Source: Cryptomeria japonica (Eukaryota > Streptophyta > Pinopsida > Cupressales > Cupressaceae). Taken from it: DNA of 64,000 nucleotides. Position numbers and translations under genes: made by a program. Shown piece after piece: positions 11,704-21,893 of this stretch. Numbering within the stretch: position 1 is the stretch's first letter; every line of letters begins with the position of its first letter. The stretch is from contig NC_081405.1 of assembly GCF_030272615.1 (NCBI RefSeq), positions 154,425,613 to 154,489,612 of the forward strand. The letters are read 5' to 3'. A model generated the notes under the pieces. That model did no database searches and was not told the origin of the DNA. It worked only from the letters and a program-made list of their open reading frames with translations.

Positions 11704-11767
11704 CCCCCCCTTAAGCCACACCTCTCCTGTGCTTGGGGCTCCTAGCGTGAACCTGGCTCTAATACCA
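11704..11767 (-). promoter_or_regulatory. TRIM interior: primer-binding site and polypurine tract
   Basis: Minus strand: TGGTATTAGAGC at 11756-11767 directly after the 5' LTR, and TTAAGGGGGGG at 11704-11714 directly before the 3' LTR. Only about 40 bp lie between them, the minimum needed for a TRIM. Confidence 0.85.
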
Positions 11768-11778
11768 TGTTGAGACAT

Positions 11779-11849
11779 GGACCAGCTAGGACTCGAACCT
11801 AGGATCTTCCATACGTTGCTGGAGTGCTCTACCACTCAGCTACTGGCCC
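11779..11849 (-). ncRNA. tRNA-like sequence in the 5' LTR of the TRIM
   Basis: 71 nt on the minus strand. The acceptor stem GGGCCAG/CTGGTCC pairs over all seven positions (one G-U). TAGCTGAGTGG fits the Pol III A-box consensus exactly, and GGTTCGAGTCC fits the B box. The T-stem CTAGG/CCTAG is perfect. The anticodon stem has a mismatch and its loop looks one base too long, so I do not assign an amino acid; this is a tRNA-derived promoter unit rather than a translating tRNA. No T-run follows closely, so Pol III transcripts would run into the TRIM interior. Confidence 0.75.
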
Positions 11850-12404
11850 CTCTTGGACCAATCCATCGTCGGTCTGGGTGTGGCTTATTTCTAACACCAA
11901 CATTTGATTGATTTAGAATCAATGGCTAGGATGATAAGATAGAAACCCTAATTAGGGTTTGTTACAACAAACTTCCTTAGCCAATTAGAAAATTACATTC
12001 CAAGGGTGAGGACCAATAAGAAGTAGGGGTAGGTACATCGAAGTTTGTGCCACCTCTAATAAATTAGGTACATTGAATCTGGACACGCTGAGGTGGACCA
12101 ATCCGATTGGAGGAGTGATTATTGGGATGCCACCTTGTCTGACACTTGTGACTTGGTTGATGTTCAATTTGATGATGCTAGGAAGCTAACTTTAATTAAC
12201 TCTTCTGAAACTATCTGCTTCTTCAACGGACCCAGGTATCGACCCTTGGTTGATTCTCCTCTGTCTTTGATGTGTTTGATGAATGGAGTACCTCTCCTTG
12301 AAATGCTGGCGACGCCTTTCATTGTCATCGTGTGGTTCTTTAGTGTGGCAAAGTGAAGATTCTGGAGGTAGCTGGGAATTCCTTGAACACCTTGAGTCTT
12401 CCCT

Positions 12405-12530
12405 TTTGCCTGTGGAACGTCCTTGACGATGATGGACTGGAATTGGTCATCCTTGATGATGCTGGAGTGGAAGTGGTCGTCCTTGATGATGTTGGACTAG
12501 AAGTGGTCGTCCTTGACCTGGCCTGGTTTT
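12405..12530 (-). repeat. About 30-bp tandem repeat inside the giant LTR
   Basis: About four units of GTCCTTGATGATGNTGGA..GAAGTGGTC. The minus strand happens to be open over it (12340-12582) and would encode Ser/Thr/Arg repeats, but there is no other sign of a gene. Confidence 0.7.
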
Positions 12531-12672
12531 CTCCATCTGCAAAATAAACCAAAAGGTGATTAAGTACATATGACATGTTCATTTCAACAAAGCATTTTCC
12601 ACCTTAAATCATCAACAAGAAGACTTCAAAATAAAGTTCGCTCAAAATCCTTCCCAGGGATAGGCCCTATAA

Positions 12673-15441
12673 GAATTTCGCCTTGGACCCTTTGGAAGGG
12701 TCAGGAGCGAATTTCGCATTTTGCCCAATTTAGACCTCTTTTCAACATTATCTCACAACTAGCTCTTCGCCTGGCCCAAACAAGGTGAAAAATAGGAGTT
12801 TCAAAAGATTTCGCCCTGAACCCTCTGGGAGTGTCAGGAGCGAATTTTGCATTCCAGGATAATTCTATCACTTGTTTACTCCAAAATTCCTCCCAAGGCA
12901 AACATATGATAGCTTTCCTTCCTCCAAAGCCTAGGGATCCATGCTTTGACCTTTATCATGAGCAAGTTAGGTGAAATTTAGAATTTTGCTTTGGACCCTT
13001 TGGAAGTGTCAGGAGCGGAATTCACTCTTTAGCTCAAAATCCTTACCTCTTGGACTCAAAACCTACTCAAACGCATGATTGTCGTAGTCTCCAAGTCCAA
13101 TCCTCTTTGACCACTATCCTGGCTTAGCTCAAACTTGAAGGAAAAAAGTACATTTTGTGAATTTCGCCCTGGACCCTTTGGAAGGGCCAGGAGCAAAAAT
13201 TCAAGTTTTAGGTCTCAATTCTTCATTTCCCTCACTTCAATTCATCTTGTAGGGCAAAGAATACCTCACTCCACCTTCAAACCTGCCATAGGTATCAAAG
13301 TTTAGCTTCACTGAAGGAGAAAATGGTTGATTTAGAGAATTTCGCTCTGGACCCTTTGGAAGGGTCAGTAGCGAAATTCAAGTTTTAGCTTAAAATTTGC
13401 ATTTTTGAAGGCAACAAACCATTCAAGGGCAATCCTAGGGGCATCCCCAACTTGGTCTAGGCTTGGCTTGGCACAAATGTTTGGAGGATAGGATGGGTTG
13501 TAGGATTTTCGCTCTAGACCCTTTGGAAGGGTCAGGAGCGAAAATCTTGTTTTGAGCTAATTTCTTCATATTTGATGAATTTTGGCAATTCAAGGACATG
13601 CCTAAGGACACCTTTAATCTGGATCCACACTAGACTTGGCATAAAATTGAGGAAAAAAGTGGTTTTGGGGAATTTCGCTCTGGACCCTTTGGAAGGGTCA
13701 GGAGCGAAATTCACACTCTAGGCTTGACATTTCATTTCTTGAACTCCAGTCTACATTTCCAAGCAAAAACACATCACTCCACTTACATATATGCCATAGG
13801 AATGAAATTTTTGACCTCATCCGAGGAGAAAATAAGTGCTTTGAAGAATTTTGTTTTGGACCCTTTGGAAGGGTCAGGAGCGAAATTCATGATTTGAGCT
13901 TATTTCTCCATCTTTTCCACTTTAATTCTCCTTCAAAGGCAAGGTCAAGCCACCTCCCTTCTATGTATGCCATGAAAGCCAAGGATTTAACTTATTTTGA
14001 AGGGAAAATAGGTGATTATAGGAATTTCGCTCTGGACCCTCTGGAAGGGTCAGGAGCGAAATTCTTGATTTGGCTCAATTCCTTCAAGCTTGATGATCAC
14101 CAATAAGTCAAAGTCATGCCTCAAAACATCTCCCAACTTGACAATACTCTAGCCCACATCTGACTTAGCATAAAATTGGGAAAAAAGGTGTTTTTGTGAA
14201 ATTTCGCCCTGGACCATTTGGAAGGGTCAGGAGTGAATATCCCTTTCTAGAATTGATTCTTCATCCTTTCAATCTCAATCTTCATTGCAAGGTAAAATTT
14301 CATCCCTCTTCACCCAAGGAACAAGGTTTTAAGCCCAAGCAAGGTTAAAAAAATAGGTTTGCAAGGAATTTCGTTTTGGACCCTTTGGAAGGGTCAGGAG
14401 CGAAATTCACGCTCTAGGCTACAATCTTCACTCTACAACGCTTCAAACATTTTCAAAGGCTACTAAAATTTGGTCAAACAAGGAAGGGAATGAGGTCTAG
14501 GAGGATTTTCGCTCTGGACCCTTTGGAAGGGTCAGGAGCAAAAATCATGATTTGGGCTAGATTGTTCATTTTTCAAACTTCAATCTTGTTTTGGGAGCAA
14601 ACATAGACCACTCTCCTTGCATCTCTATCTTGGTCCTAACTTTGGCAAAGTGGAAAATGAGTGCTTTCAAGAATTTCGCTCTGGACCCTTTGGAAGGGTC
14701 AGGGGCGAAATTCACCCTCTAGTCTAGAATTCTTCATCTTTTCACCTTTACTCACTCCCTAAGGCTAGAACATTTAAAAAAAAACACACCTCCTAACATG
14801 CCTTAGAAACTAGGAATTTGGCCTTGATAAATGAGAATTTGAAGTTTAAAGGGATTATCGCTCTGGACCCTTTGTAAGGGTCAGGAGCGAAATCCCTATC
14901 CTTGGCTAGTTTCTCACTTCCTTTCATCTCATTCCCTTTCAAACTTGATCAAATCAACTTCTTCTTTTCGCAATCAAGACAATCCACCACCCAACCGGCA
15001 CCAGGCAAGGTTAAACTAGGCTTTTAAGGCCAAAAGAAGGCTAAATGGAGGATTTCGCTTTGGACCCTTTGGAAGGGTCAGGAGCGAAATTCACTTTTTG
15101 AGCTAATTTCTCAGTTATTTTCCCCTCTTCATACCTTGGACAAACTTCATTAGGTTTCCTTCCATCATGACCACATGAATTTGCTCTTCAAGTTGACATC
15201 TAGCCCAAGAATTTGGTGAAAAATAGGGTTTTACATGAATTTCGCTCACCCTTTGGAAGGGTCAAAAGCGAAAATCATGTTTGGGCTCAAATCCTGACTT
15301 CATTTTCACATTTCTTCATTCAAACAAGTGCCTTTTCCTTCATTCAAACCTAGGAAAGGATTAGCTCAGAGCCCTGGTCGAGGTGGAGTGTCTTGTAGAG
15401 AAATTCGCCTTGGACCCTTTGGAAGGGTCAAGAGCGAGATC
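12673..15441. repeat. Array of 17 conserved hairpins at about 170-bp spacing
   Basis: Seventeen copies of a 43-bp inverted repeat: outer arms GAATTTCGCTC / GAGCGAAATTC, inner arms GACCCTT / AAGGGTC, loop TGG. Starts near 12673, 12806, 12981, 13159, 13337, 13504, 13670, 13846, 14022, 14198, 14366, 14504, 14671, 14853, 15051, 15237 and 15400. Spacing is 133-198 bp, mostly 163-186. The intervening sequences are poorly conserved. In copies 6 and 12 the left arm is GATTTTCGCTC and the right arm changes with it (GAGCGAAAATC, GAGCAAAAATC), keeping the stem. Confidence 0.92.
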
Positions 15442-15760
15442 CTCATTTTGGGCTTAATTCACCTCCTTCTCCACTTGACTTTGCCTTAGTCTTGATCTTT
15501 GATTCATTCCTTCCATGTCTTAGCCAAATTTGCTCAACCACTCACTGACTTCCTCGAACTCAAATGGGACACCACCAACAAAACTAAGCCTAAGGAAGAC
15601 CTTGAAAGAAACCCTAACTTGGAGCATCTACTGACTCATCCTAGCTCAAACAGAGCCTGCTATCCAGCGATCCCCCTGACAACACTCATCATGCAAAGGC
15701 TAATAGACAAAAACCCCAAAAGACGAAGAAAGCAAACCCTAGAAACCAAAAAGTAGGGGT

Positions 15761-15797
15761 CCCCATTTATAATGGGGTGATGTGTGAATACGTCACA
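15761..15797 (-). promoter_or_regulatory. Two-hairpin head module of the giant LTR
   Basis: Minus strand: TGTGA-CGTAT-TCACA followed by CCCCATT-ATA-AATGGGG, starting three bases inside the LTR end. The same pair of hairpins with different sequence starts the LTRs at 21894 and 48878. Confidence 0.7.
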
Positions 15798-15800
15798 ACA

Positions 15801-16219
15801 GTAATGCTTAGGTCTGCTGCCCAAAAACTTAGAAGAAACCAAACATGCGCTGCCCATGCAACATATCCATGCCTGAAAATTGCTTCCATCCACTTGGCTG
15901 AAACAACCCTGGGTGCACTGTTTGACTTGCCCCTCAATGCCACCTTGTTTCCATCAACCTTGAATGAAATCTCTAACCTCTTGAAACTTTGGGAATATTT
16001 ATCAAGAGACTCCATCCATTGAATACCCGAGATAACATTTGTTTTATCTAATACGACCACATAAAAGTCATCGGTAACAGTGTAGTTACCTAAAGTGATA
16101 CTTAATTGTGGAATGTTGCATAAGCAAGGCAATTGATGGCAACTAGCCAACTTAAATAAAATCCTTCATTTTCCAGAGTATGCAATCCCCACTTAGCAAC
16201 CAAAGCGACATCTATGAAG
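15801..16219 (-). pseudogene. Ty3/gypsy protease, C-terminal part, decayed
   Basis: Minus-strand reading continues the protease begun at 17341: FIDVALVAKWG near 16215-16180, then after a frameshift the segment TVTDDFYVVVLD ... ISGIQWMESLDKY (about 16080-16010), the region equivalent to the DIVLGMSWL strand of family B, then WAAHV before the giant LTR cuts in at 15800. It is part of the same old element as 9181-10641. Confidence 0.85.
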
Positions 16220-17340
16220 TGTTGGAATCAATGAACACTGAGAGAGGGGGTGGGGGGTGAATCAGTGTTGTGCAATTTATAGTTTTCTTTAACTGATTCT
16301 TAAACCACTAGATGCAAAAGAATGAAAGTAAAATGCATAAACTCAACACACAGAAGCACAAAACCATAACATTGGAATTTTTACGTGGAAACCCGGAAGG
16401 GAAAAAACAACAGTGGGATTGAGACCCACAATATTATAATACTGTGATTAGGAATATAATAATATTACAAGGGAATGCACATGCATTCAGGCACACTACC
16501 TAGAGTTCACTGCTCAATTACAATGAAGGGCTACAACCCCTAGAGGACTCATTGTCCTACAAATGATTACAAATGATAACTGATTTTCTGAACTGATGTA
16601 TAGCATCTACAAATGCGAAAATGCAGTTCTGGTTAAGCACAAAAAGTCTTCTTCCACTGTTCTGGCTCACTTCTCTGTCATATACCGGAGCATAAATCCA
16701 AGGATAATGCACGTGAAACTGTGCACATACGCTCATACAATCTTTGCACACTCACATCGATCACCAAAATGCTCAAATGGATCAGTCTTATATGTCCGCA
16801 TCACTTGATTAGGTCACCAACATGTCAGCTTCAAACATATTCACAAAATATGAAACCTGTAACAAGAAGTCGGCTCAATCCAATTACCATTGCTCATGCA
16901 GATCAAAACAAATTGATAACATGCTTCAAACAAGTCGGCACAACAACTTTGAACACGACACCAATCAACAAAATCATCCCGAAGATTCCGCATAACACGC
17001 TATAGCAAAGTAACCCTGTTCTTCTTGAAATACTGGATACCAGATCAACCAACTTGTACTAGAATCAACACCGAAATCTATGATTGCGGATTAAGCAATT
17101 CCAAACATCGAATCAACTGCGTCTTGCACCCAAACAAAAATGTGTACCCAAAATCTTGTTCTGCTCAATGTACTCATACTCCGTCGAATACTGTGTTCCA
17201 CCTTCCAGACTTAAGCAAAACTTCCGGTAGAATGAATTTACATATACCGGATGATGCATCTTATCTGAGTTGCCATCAATGACAACCTCTAAACAATTAT
17301 TAAGCATAAATCTCTTTCGGAACAGTGGCTTCTGCCAACA
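16220..17340. mobile_element. Solo LTR inserted in the old gypsy protease
   Basis: 1121 bp with TGTTGG...CCAACA ends and an exact 5-bp duplication TGAAG (16215-16219, 17341-17345). Removing it rejoins the protease reading across the [11 protein letters not shown] junction. Near the left end is GAGAGGGGGTGGGGGGTGAA, followed by ACGTGGAAACCCGG...GGGAAAAAACAACAG. The same two motifs occur in the solo LTR at 57831 and near 40880-41090. No coding capacity was recognised. Confidence 0.85.
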
Positions 17341-17765
17341 TGAAGTTGTGGGTAGCCCCAGTGTTGAGCATCACAATCACTCGTTGTCCTTGTAAAACAC
17401 TCCCCACCCAGAAAACATTATAATGTGATGTACCAGATAAAGCAGCAATTGTTCCACTTTTTACATCAATAGGTGTTGATTTCTCCTCATGAATCTACTC
17501 CTCATCCGACTCACAAGGTTTGCTGTCCAAACCCTGCTTTGTGTGTTCTTCCTCTTCACTATCTGAGATAACCTCAGTGTAGTGAATATTTCCCTTACCA
17601 AGACACCTATGTCTTGGTTCCCGAGGCTCCTTGCAACTAAAACATAACTTCCTACTGATATATATGGGAGAAAGAAGTGAGACACCAAACTGAGATGTTA
17701 ACGTTGCTGATTGCTTGCACGTGTTTGACAAGAAATGCGAGCCAATAATGTGTTCCTGCATTGGC
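17341..17765 (-). pseudogene. Ty3/gypsy gag end and protease start, decayed
   Basis: Minus strand: a retroviral-type knuckle LCFSCKEPREPRHRC (C-x2-C-x7-H-x-C, the spacing also seen in family B) near 17650-17605, an acidic stretch SDSEEEE, then protease VIVMLNTGATHNF near 17380-17341. The catalytic DTGA is NTGA, so the active-site Asp is lost. The reading resumes at 16219 beyond the solo LTR. I find no clear upstream gag. Confidence 0.85.
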
Positions 17766-19691
17766 AGTTGTGGGAGTTATCCTAGGTGGTTTGGATTGAA
17801 GTGAGCTTCCATTCATTAACTATCGCTGCAGGTTGAGGAAGCCTTACAAGGCCAGTGGACTATCTGGTCTGGACCATGGTGGTAGTGTTGAACCATATCA
17901 ATATAAAATGTGCAATGTTGTCTTCACGACCAGCCTATGAAAAACCTGCACTCTTCATACAACTTCACGCCGACAGGATAAAGAATATTACCACGACTGA
18001 GGTGGCAAACTCACCTGATGATGATTTTATGGCAGCGCCTTATGTTGATATGCCATAAAAGATGTATGGTGATTATTGGGCATAATAATAGTGACCACCA
18101 CTGTTTGTCATGAGTGCAATGAGAGCCCGCATAATCGTGGAGATTGTGTGACTGTGTTTGATTGCTGCAGGAACAACTTCTATTCATTCTAGGCAGCAAT
18201 ATATCTATCTTCAGAACTACTTGATCCCATGCTATATGTGTAAGTTCTCAATGCTTCCTGACTGTCCAATATGCCTTCCTAAATCAAACAATCTGCAATC
18301 TTGATAACAATTGTGATTTCAGTCGTCAAGCAATCTGACAAATTCATCTCAAAAGGAGACTTCATGAATTTAATCGAAACCCTCAGGCTAGGGTGGATTC
18401 GTTTCACCACCGAAACCCCAAATCCTCAAGCTCTGAAAGCTCTCAGCCAAACCAGTAAAATAAATTCTAAAGATTACGTTTTATTTTCGCTCCCTAATAT
18501 ATTTAAATTCAAATGTTTGCTTAGGAAAATATAAATATTAAAGTGACCTTTTTAAATATTATATTTTGGACTTAAGCCACTTTAATATAAAATTAATTAA
18601 ATAATATTATTTTCATAATGAGCTTTGTGATGAATAATATTAGATAGTTAATTATTAATTCCCTTAGATTATTAATAGCTTATGGGAATTAAATAAGCTA
18701 TTAATTACTCCCGACTGTCAATGAAGAGGGGACAATATAGATATTTTCAGGAATTTTTTATGCCATATGGCAGCTATTCTGAGTTTAATCATTTTAATAA
18801 TATTCTCTCAAACTATTAACCTGTGTTTTATCTGAATCCTACGAGTGCTATAGCAGAGTAGACATATAACCTTCCAAGGGACTGTTTTATGGGGACAAGG
18901 CTTCTGAATTTTCTCAGCAGCAACTTTTTACAATTGCCAGATTGCCCTCTTGATGGAAACACTAGGTAAGAAACATCTGGTGGAAATAGGTTGTACTTCT
19001 AGGTGCTTCTTGTTCTTAGGCTGCAAGCCACCTCTTTTCTGTTTACAAATTTTGTCTGATTTGTAGAAGGCTTATGGAGAGATTAAGAAAATTATTTTCC
19101 TGGGGATCCCACCTCCAGGTTTTCATGGATGTGTTATTTCTCCCTTTGAATCGATTGGAAGTTCAGTGAAGCAATTTTTGTTTATTTATAAAGTTTGTTT
19201 TTTCCCCTACTTCAGCATTACATCTTCAAGATGCTTAAAGAGTTTGGTTGGGACATCCTAACCACCCGCTCATGTCTACCTGAATACTCCCTGCTTTGGC
19301 TCAGCACAGCCTCCCCTCTTGTTTATATCACTTATTTCAAACATATTTTATAACAACTGCTGTCTGACTCTTTTGCTGGTTTGCAGATGTGAATGACTTA
19401 TTGCAAGTTTATAACATAATATGAAAAGATATTTTTCTTTGTTCTTCTTATCATGCATGATATTATTAAACATTTTAAACATAGACGTCATTTAATGTGT
19501 ACTGATTATATCCATTTTTTCTAATGTCTCTTGAATTTATTTTTTCTAACGTTTCCATTATCTTTATACAAAATTTGAAATAAAATCTCATATTTTCCTG
19601 GGCATGCTTATGGTTTAACCACTTTTTGGATGCTTTGGAGGCTTTTACTGACAACTACTGAGGTGAAATGTTTCAATATGTTGCTTTATAG
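17766..19691 (+). other. Intron-like sequence without a recognised gene
   Basis: Upstream of the first recognised exon. 18540-18710 is very AT-rich with nested palindromes (ATTAATAGCTTA / TAAGCTATTAAT; TTAATTCCC / GGGAATTAA). I looked for the preceding hydrolase exon, which should end in the GxSxG nucleophile motif, and did not find it here. Confidence 0.4.
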
Positions 19692-19874
19692 GAGGTGATG
19701 TTGTGTTACTTTATGCTTCCAAGTATCACGATATTGTTGGGACTGTTATCAATATTTGTGGACGATATGACCTGACAAAAGGTATAGAGGATCACTTGTG
19801 TGAAGGTTTCGATCCTAAAGATTTTGAGCATAGGATCAATGAAGATGGATTCATCGATGTTACAAATAAGCAGG
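19692..19874 (+). CDS. Alpha/beta-hydrolase, internal exon (residues just after the nucleophile elbow)
   Basis: 183-bp open exon after acceptor TTTATAG and before donor GTAAGG; phase 1 at both ends. It encodes GDVVLLYASKYHDIVG... VINICGRYDLTKGIED... FIDVTNKQG. In the plant family of serine hydrolases (alpha/beta-hydrolase fold, S33-like, often annotated uncharacterised or esterase-like) this segment directly follows GHSKGG, whose Ser is the nucleophile; the phase leaves the final G of that motif in the preceding exon. No stops or frameshifts, unlike every other protein-like stretch here. It joins in phase with 44487-44580. The preceding exon was not found, probably before the window. Substrate unknown. 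Confidence 0.88.
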
Positions 19875-21593
19875 GTAAGGAATTGCTAAATATTTTATTA
19901 AAATTATAAAAACAATTATGGGAATTTCCTAAGGTTGTGAATTCATGCTGAATGAATAATATTCTGTAAAGATCATGAAAATATTATAAAATTGAAATTT
20001 TACTAGAGTCCATGGAACATTAATCAAGATAATGCCATTATTTTGATGGTTGCACATAGTTAACTTCTATTTCTTACAAATAATGAGACTTCCAAGAAAA
20101 AATCTAAATGGAAGACTTAATTAAAATTTAGTAATTTCCTTGTGATAAATGTACTGCTCATTACAATGATTAAATCCAAGTTGAAAAACTCAGACTCGGC
20201 AATAGCTTGGTAGGCCCAAAATTTTTAAGAACTCGAGAAAAACTTGGCAATAGCTCGACAATTTTATCAGACATTTTACATACAAATGTTTAAAAATATT
20301 TTTCAAAAACACATATTACTAAATTTGTTGAGCATATTACTAATTTATTAATTTCCATCATATATAAATCAAAATTAAAATTTAATATGTACCATTGACC
20401 AAAAAACAAGTTTAAGTCTAATTAACAAGTTATAATGCCAGTTCCACTAGCCATGTCATATGTACAAGTTGCCTCATCTAAAGAGATTTTTGGCAACCTG
20501 TGCAATAATAACATCTAAGTAGGCACAGTTATATCCCAATTCCTTGTCAACCCCTCATTGTTATCAAGTTTTTTATTTGATGGATTCCAATAACTGATGG
20601 GAATTGGGAGTGGAGACCCCAATGAGGTTGAGTGGTAGTGCCCCCCATGGAGGTCTGGGGGCGACACCCTCAACGGGGTCAGGGGGCAGCGCCCCTTGTG
20701 GGATTTGGGGACAACGCTGTCACTGGGTTCAAGGGGCAGCGCCCTTTGTGGGGATTTGGAGGAAACACCTCCAATAGGATTGAGGGGCAGCACCCCTCGT
20801 AGGGTTCAAATTAAGGCCTCTGAAACCTTTATCACCAATGAAAATTGTGTTTTCTTAACTGCAAGCAAGAAAAAATAAATATGAATTTGGACAAGTTTTT
20901 AATACAAAACTATTGATTTTTTTGCATTTATTCGTGAGTTTTATAGGAAAATATTGTCGAGAGTTTTTCAAAATCTCGTCGGAGAGTTTTTGGACGAGTA
21001 ACTCACTTGGCATTTTGACTCAGGAGTACTTGCGAGTCAAAATAGTTTTTGGTGAGTTTTTCAACCATGGATTAAATAGAGTTTCTATTCTAAACTATGG
21101 GAGATTGATCAATTGCATTGACCACTACAACGAATATAGAATCTCTATTCTTTATTACTAATTTACACTCCTAGGCATATCGACAACTGGTGGAGGAGGA
21201 CCCTCATTCTCAAAATGCTCAAATTTGGGTTTATGTCTTATTTTGTGTTGTTTCATGTAAATAAGGCCATTTTGGACCATTAATGATCATTTGGAGTCAT
21301 TTGTGAAAGTTTGGGGTCATTTGGATAAAAGATGTAAAAGTTGCTCAATTGTTGTCAAAGTTGTCATGACAACTTTTTGCTTTGTAATGACAACTTTTTG
21401 AAAAGTTGTTAAAAATTGGTTTGGGGTCGGTTGGGGGTTCATAACTGGTTATGTAGGTATAAATAAGCCTTGTATACACGACCCCAAAGGTTGGAATGAT
21501 TGTAGATGAAATTCTGCTCAATAAACTTATCAATTTCTGCACTTTTTTCTAACGTTTCAGACTGCAAATAATATTGATACAGCCTATACATGA
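19875..21593 (+). other. Intron sequence before the first inserted element
   Basis: AT-rich, apart from the GC-rich repeat above. 20180-20300 and 20890-21080 share phrases such as CTCGNCAAT and GAGTTTTT, suggesting an old diverged repeat, but I cannot define it. No gene recognised. Confidence 0.4.
20595..20805. repeat. GC-rich tandem repeat of about 39 bp
   Basis: About five degenerate units built on GGGGCAGCGCCCCTTGTGGG and GGGGNCAACNC. The core GGGGCAGCGCCCC is self-complementary. It stands out sharply from the AT-rich surroundings. Both strands are partly open, but the ORFs follow from the repeat. Confidence 0.75.
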
Positions 21594-21893
21594 CTGTAAC
21601 GTCCCCATCCTTGACCTCACACCACTAATATTACATATGATTCTACAATTTTGTGAAATCTCTAATAGAGACGAAATTGCAGAAGTAACAGGTCTGTTTT
21701 AAGTAAGAGGTACACCTTCACAAAAGAAGAATTGGATCAAGAATATATGAGAGATCCAGATTGTCATTGGCATGAACATCCTATCCAATATATTAGAAGC
21801 AATAGTAAAAGTGGATGCATGATAAACAGATCAATCATCTAGCATCATCATAATAGCTCGATTGTCCATTATAAAGAATAATATATACCGTTC
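21594..21893 (+). repeat. Possible LTR fragment beginning TGTAACGTCCCC
   Basis: The start resembles the first twelve bases of families A and B (TGTAATGTCCCC). The following 280 bp match nothing else in the window and are interrupted by the LTR starting at 21894. No partner end was found. Confidence 0.35.

Larger units (their letters stand above)
11569..11902 (-). mobile_element. TRIM retrotransposon whose LTRs contain a tRNA-like sequence
   Basis: Two 135-bp direct repeats (11569-11703 and 11768-11902) with TGTTG...CCAACA ends flank a 64-bp interior. On the minus strand the interior starts with TGGTATTAGAGC (one mismatch to the iMet primer site) and ends with TTAAGGGGGGG (polypurine tract), each abutting its LTR. 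Flanks TCTGA (11564-11568) and TTTGA (11903-11907) are a 5-bp duplication with one change. There is no coding capacity. The LTRs differ at about 11 of 135 positions, so this is an old copy. Each LTR carries a tRNA-like sequence on the minus strand, analogous to the 5S sequence in the known TRIM Cassandra but with a tRNA instead. Confidence 0.9.
10647..15800 (-). mobile_element. Giant solo LTR (about 4.8 kb plus a nested TRIM) with a hairpin array
   Basis: Read on the minus strand it begins TGTTGTGACG and ends CATCAACA. Flanks are GTAAT (15801-15805) and ATAAT (10642-10646), a 5-bp duplication with one change. On either side the old gypsy frame resumes: protease above, RT below. No interior or second LTR is present, so it is a solo LTR left by recombination. 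Going down the minus strand: a two-hairpin head module (15761-15797), a 17-copy hairpin array (12673-15441), a 30-bp tandem block (12405-12530), a TATA box (11528-11541) and then R/U5. The nested TRIM (11569-11902) sits just upstream of the TATA box. Confidence 0.85.

Noticed and set aside
11779-11849. A functional host tRNA gene
   Set aside because: Anticodon stem has a mismatch and the loop is odd; it is embedded in TRIM LTRs and present twice with the second copy degraded.
12340-12582. Minus-strand ORF with Ser/Thr/Arg repeats
   Set aside because: Generated by a 30-bp tandem repeat in the giant LTR; no start context or homology.
12673-15441. CRISPR-like appearance: regularly spaced palindromic repeats with unique spacers
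   Set aside because: Repeats are degenerate, spacers are 90-155 bp and uneven, the array lies inside a TSD-bounded plant LTR, and no cas-like gene is present.
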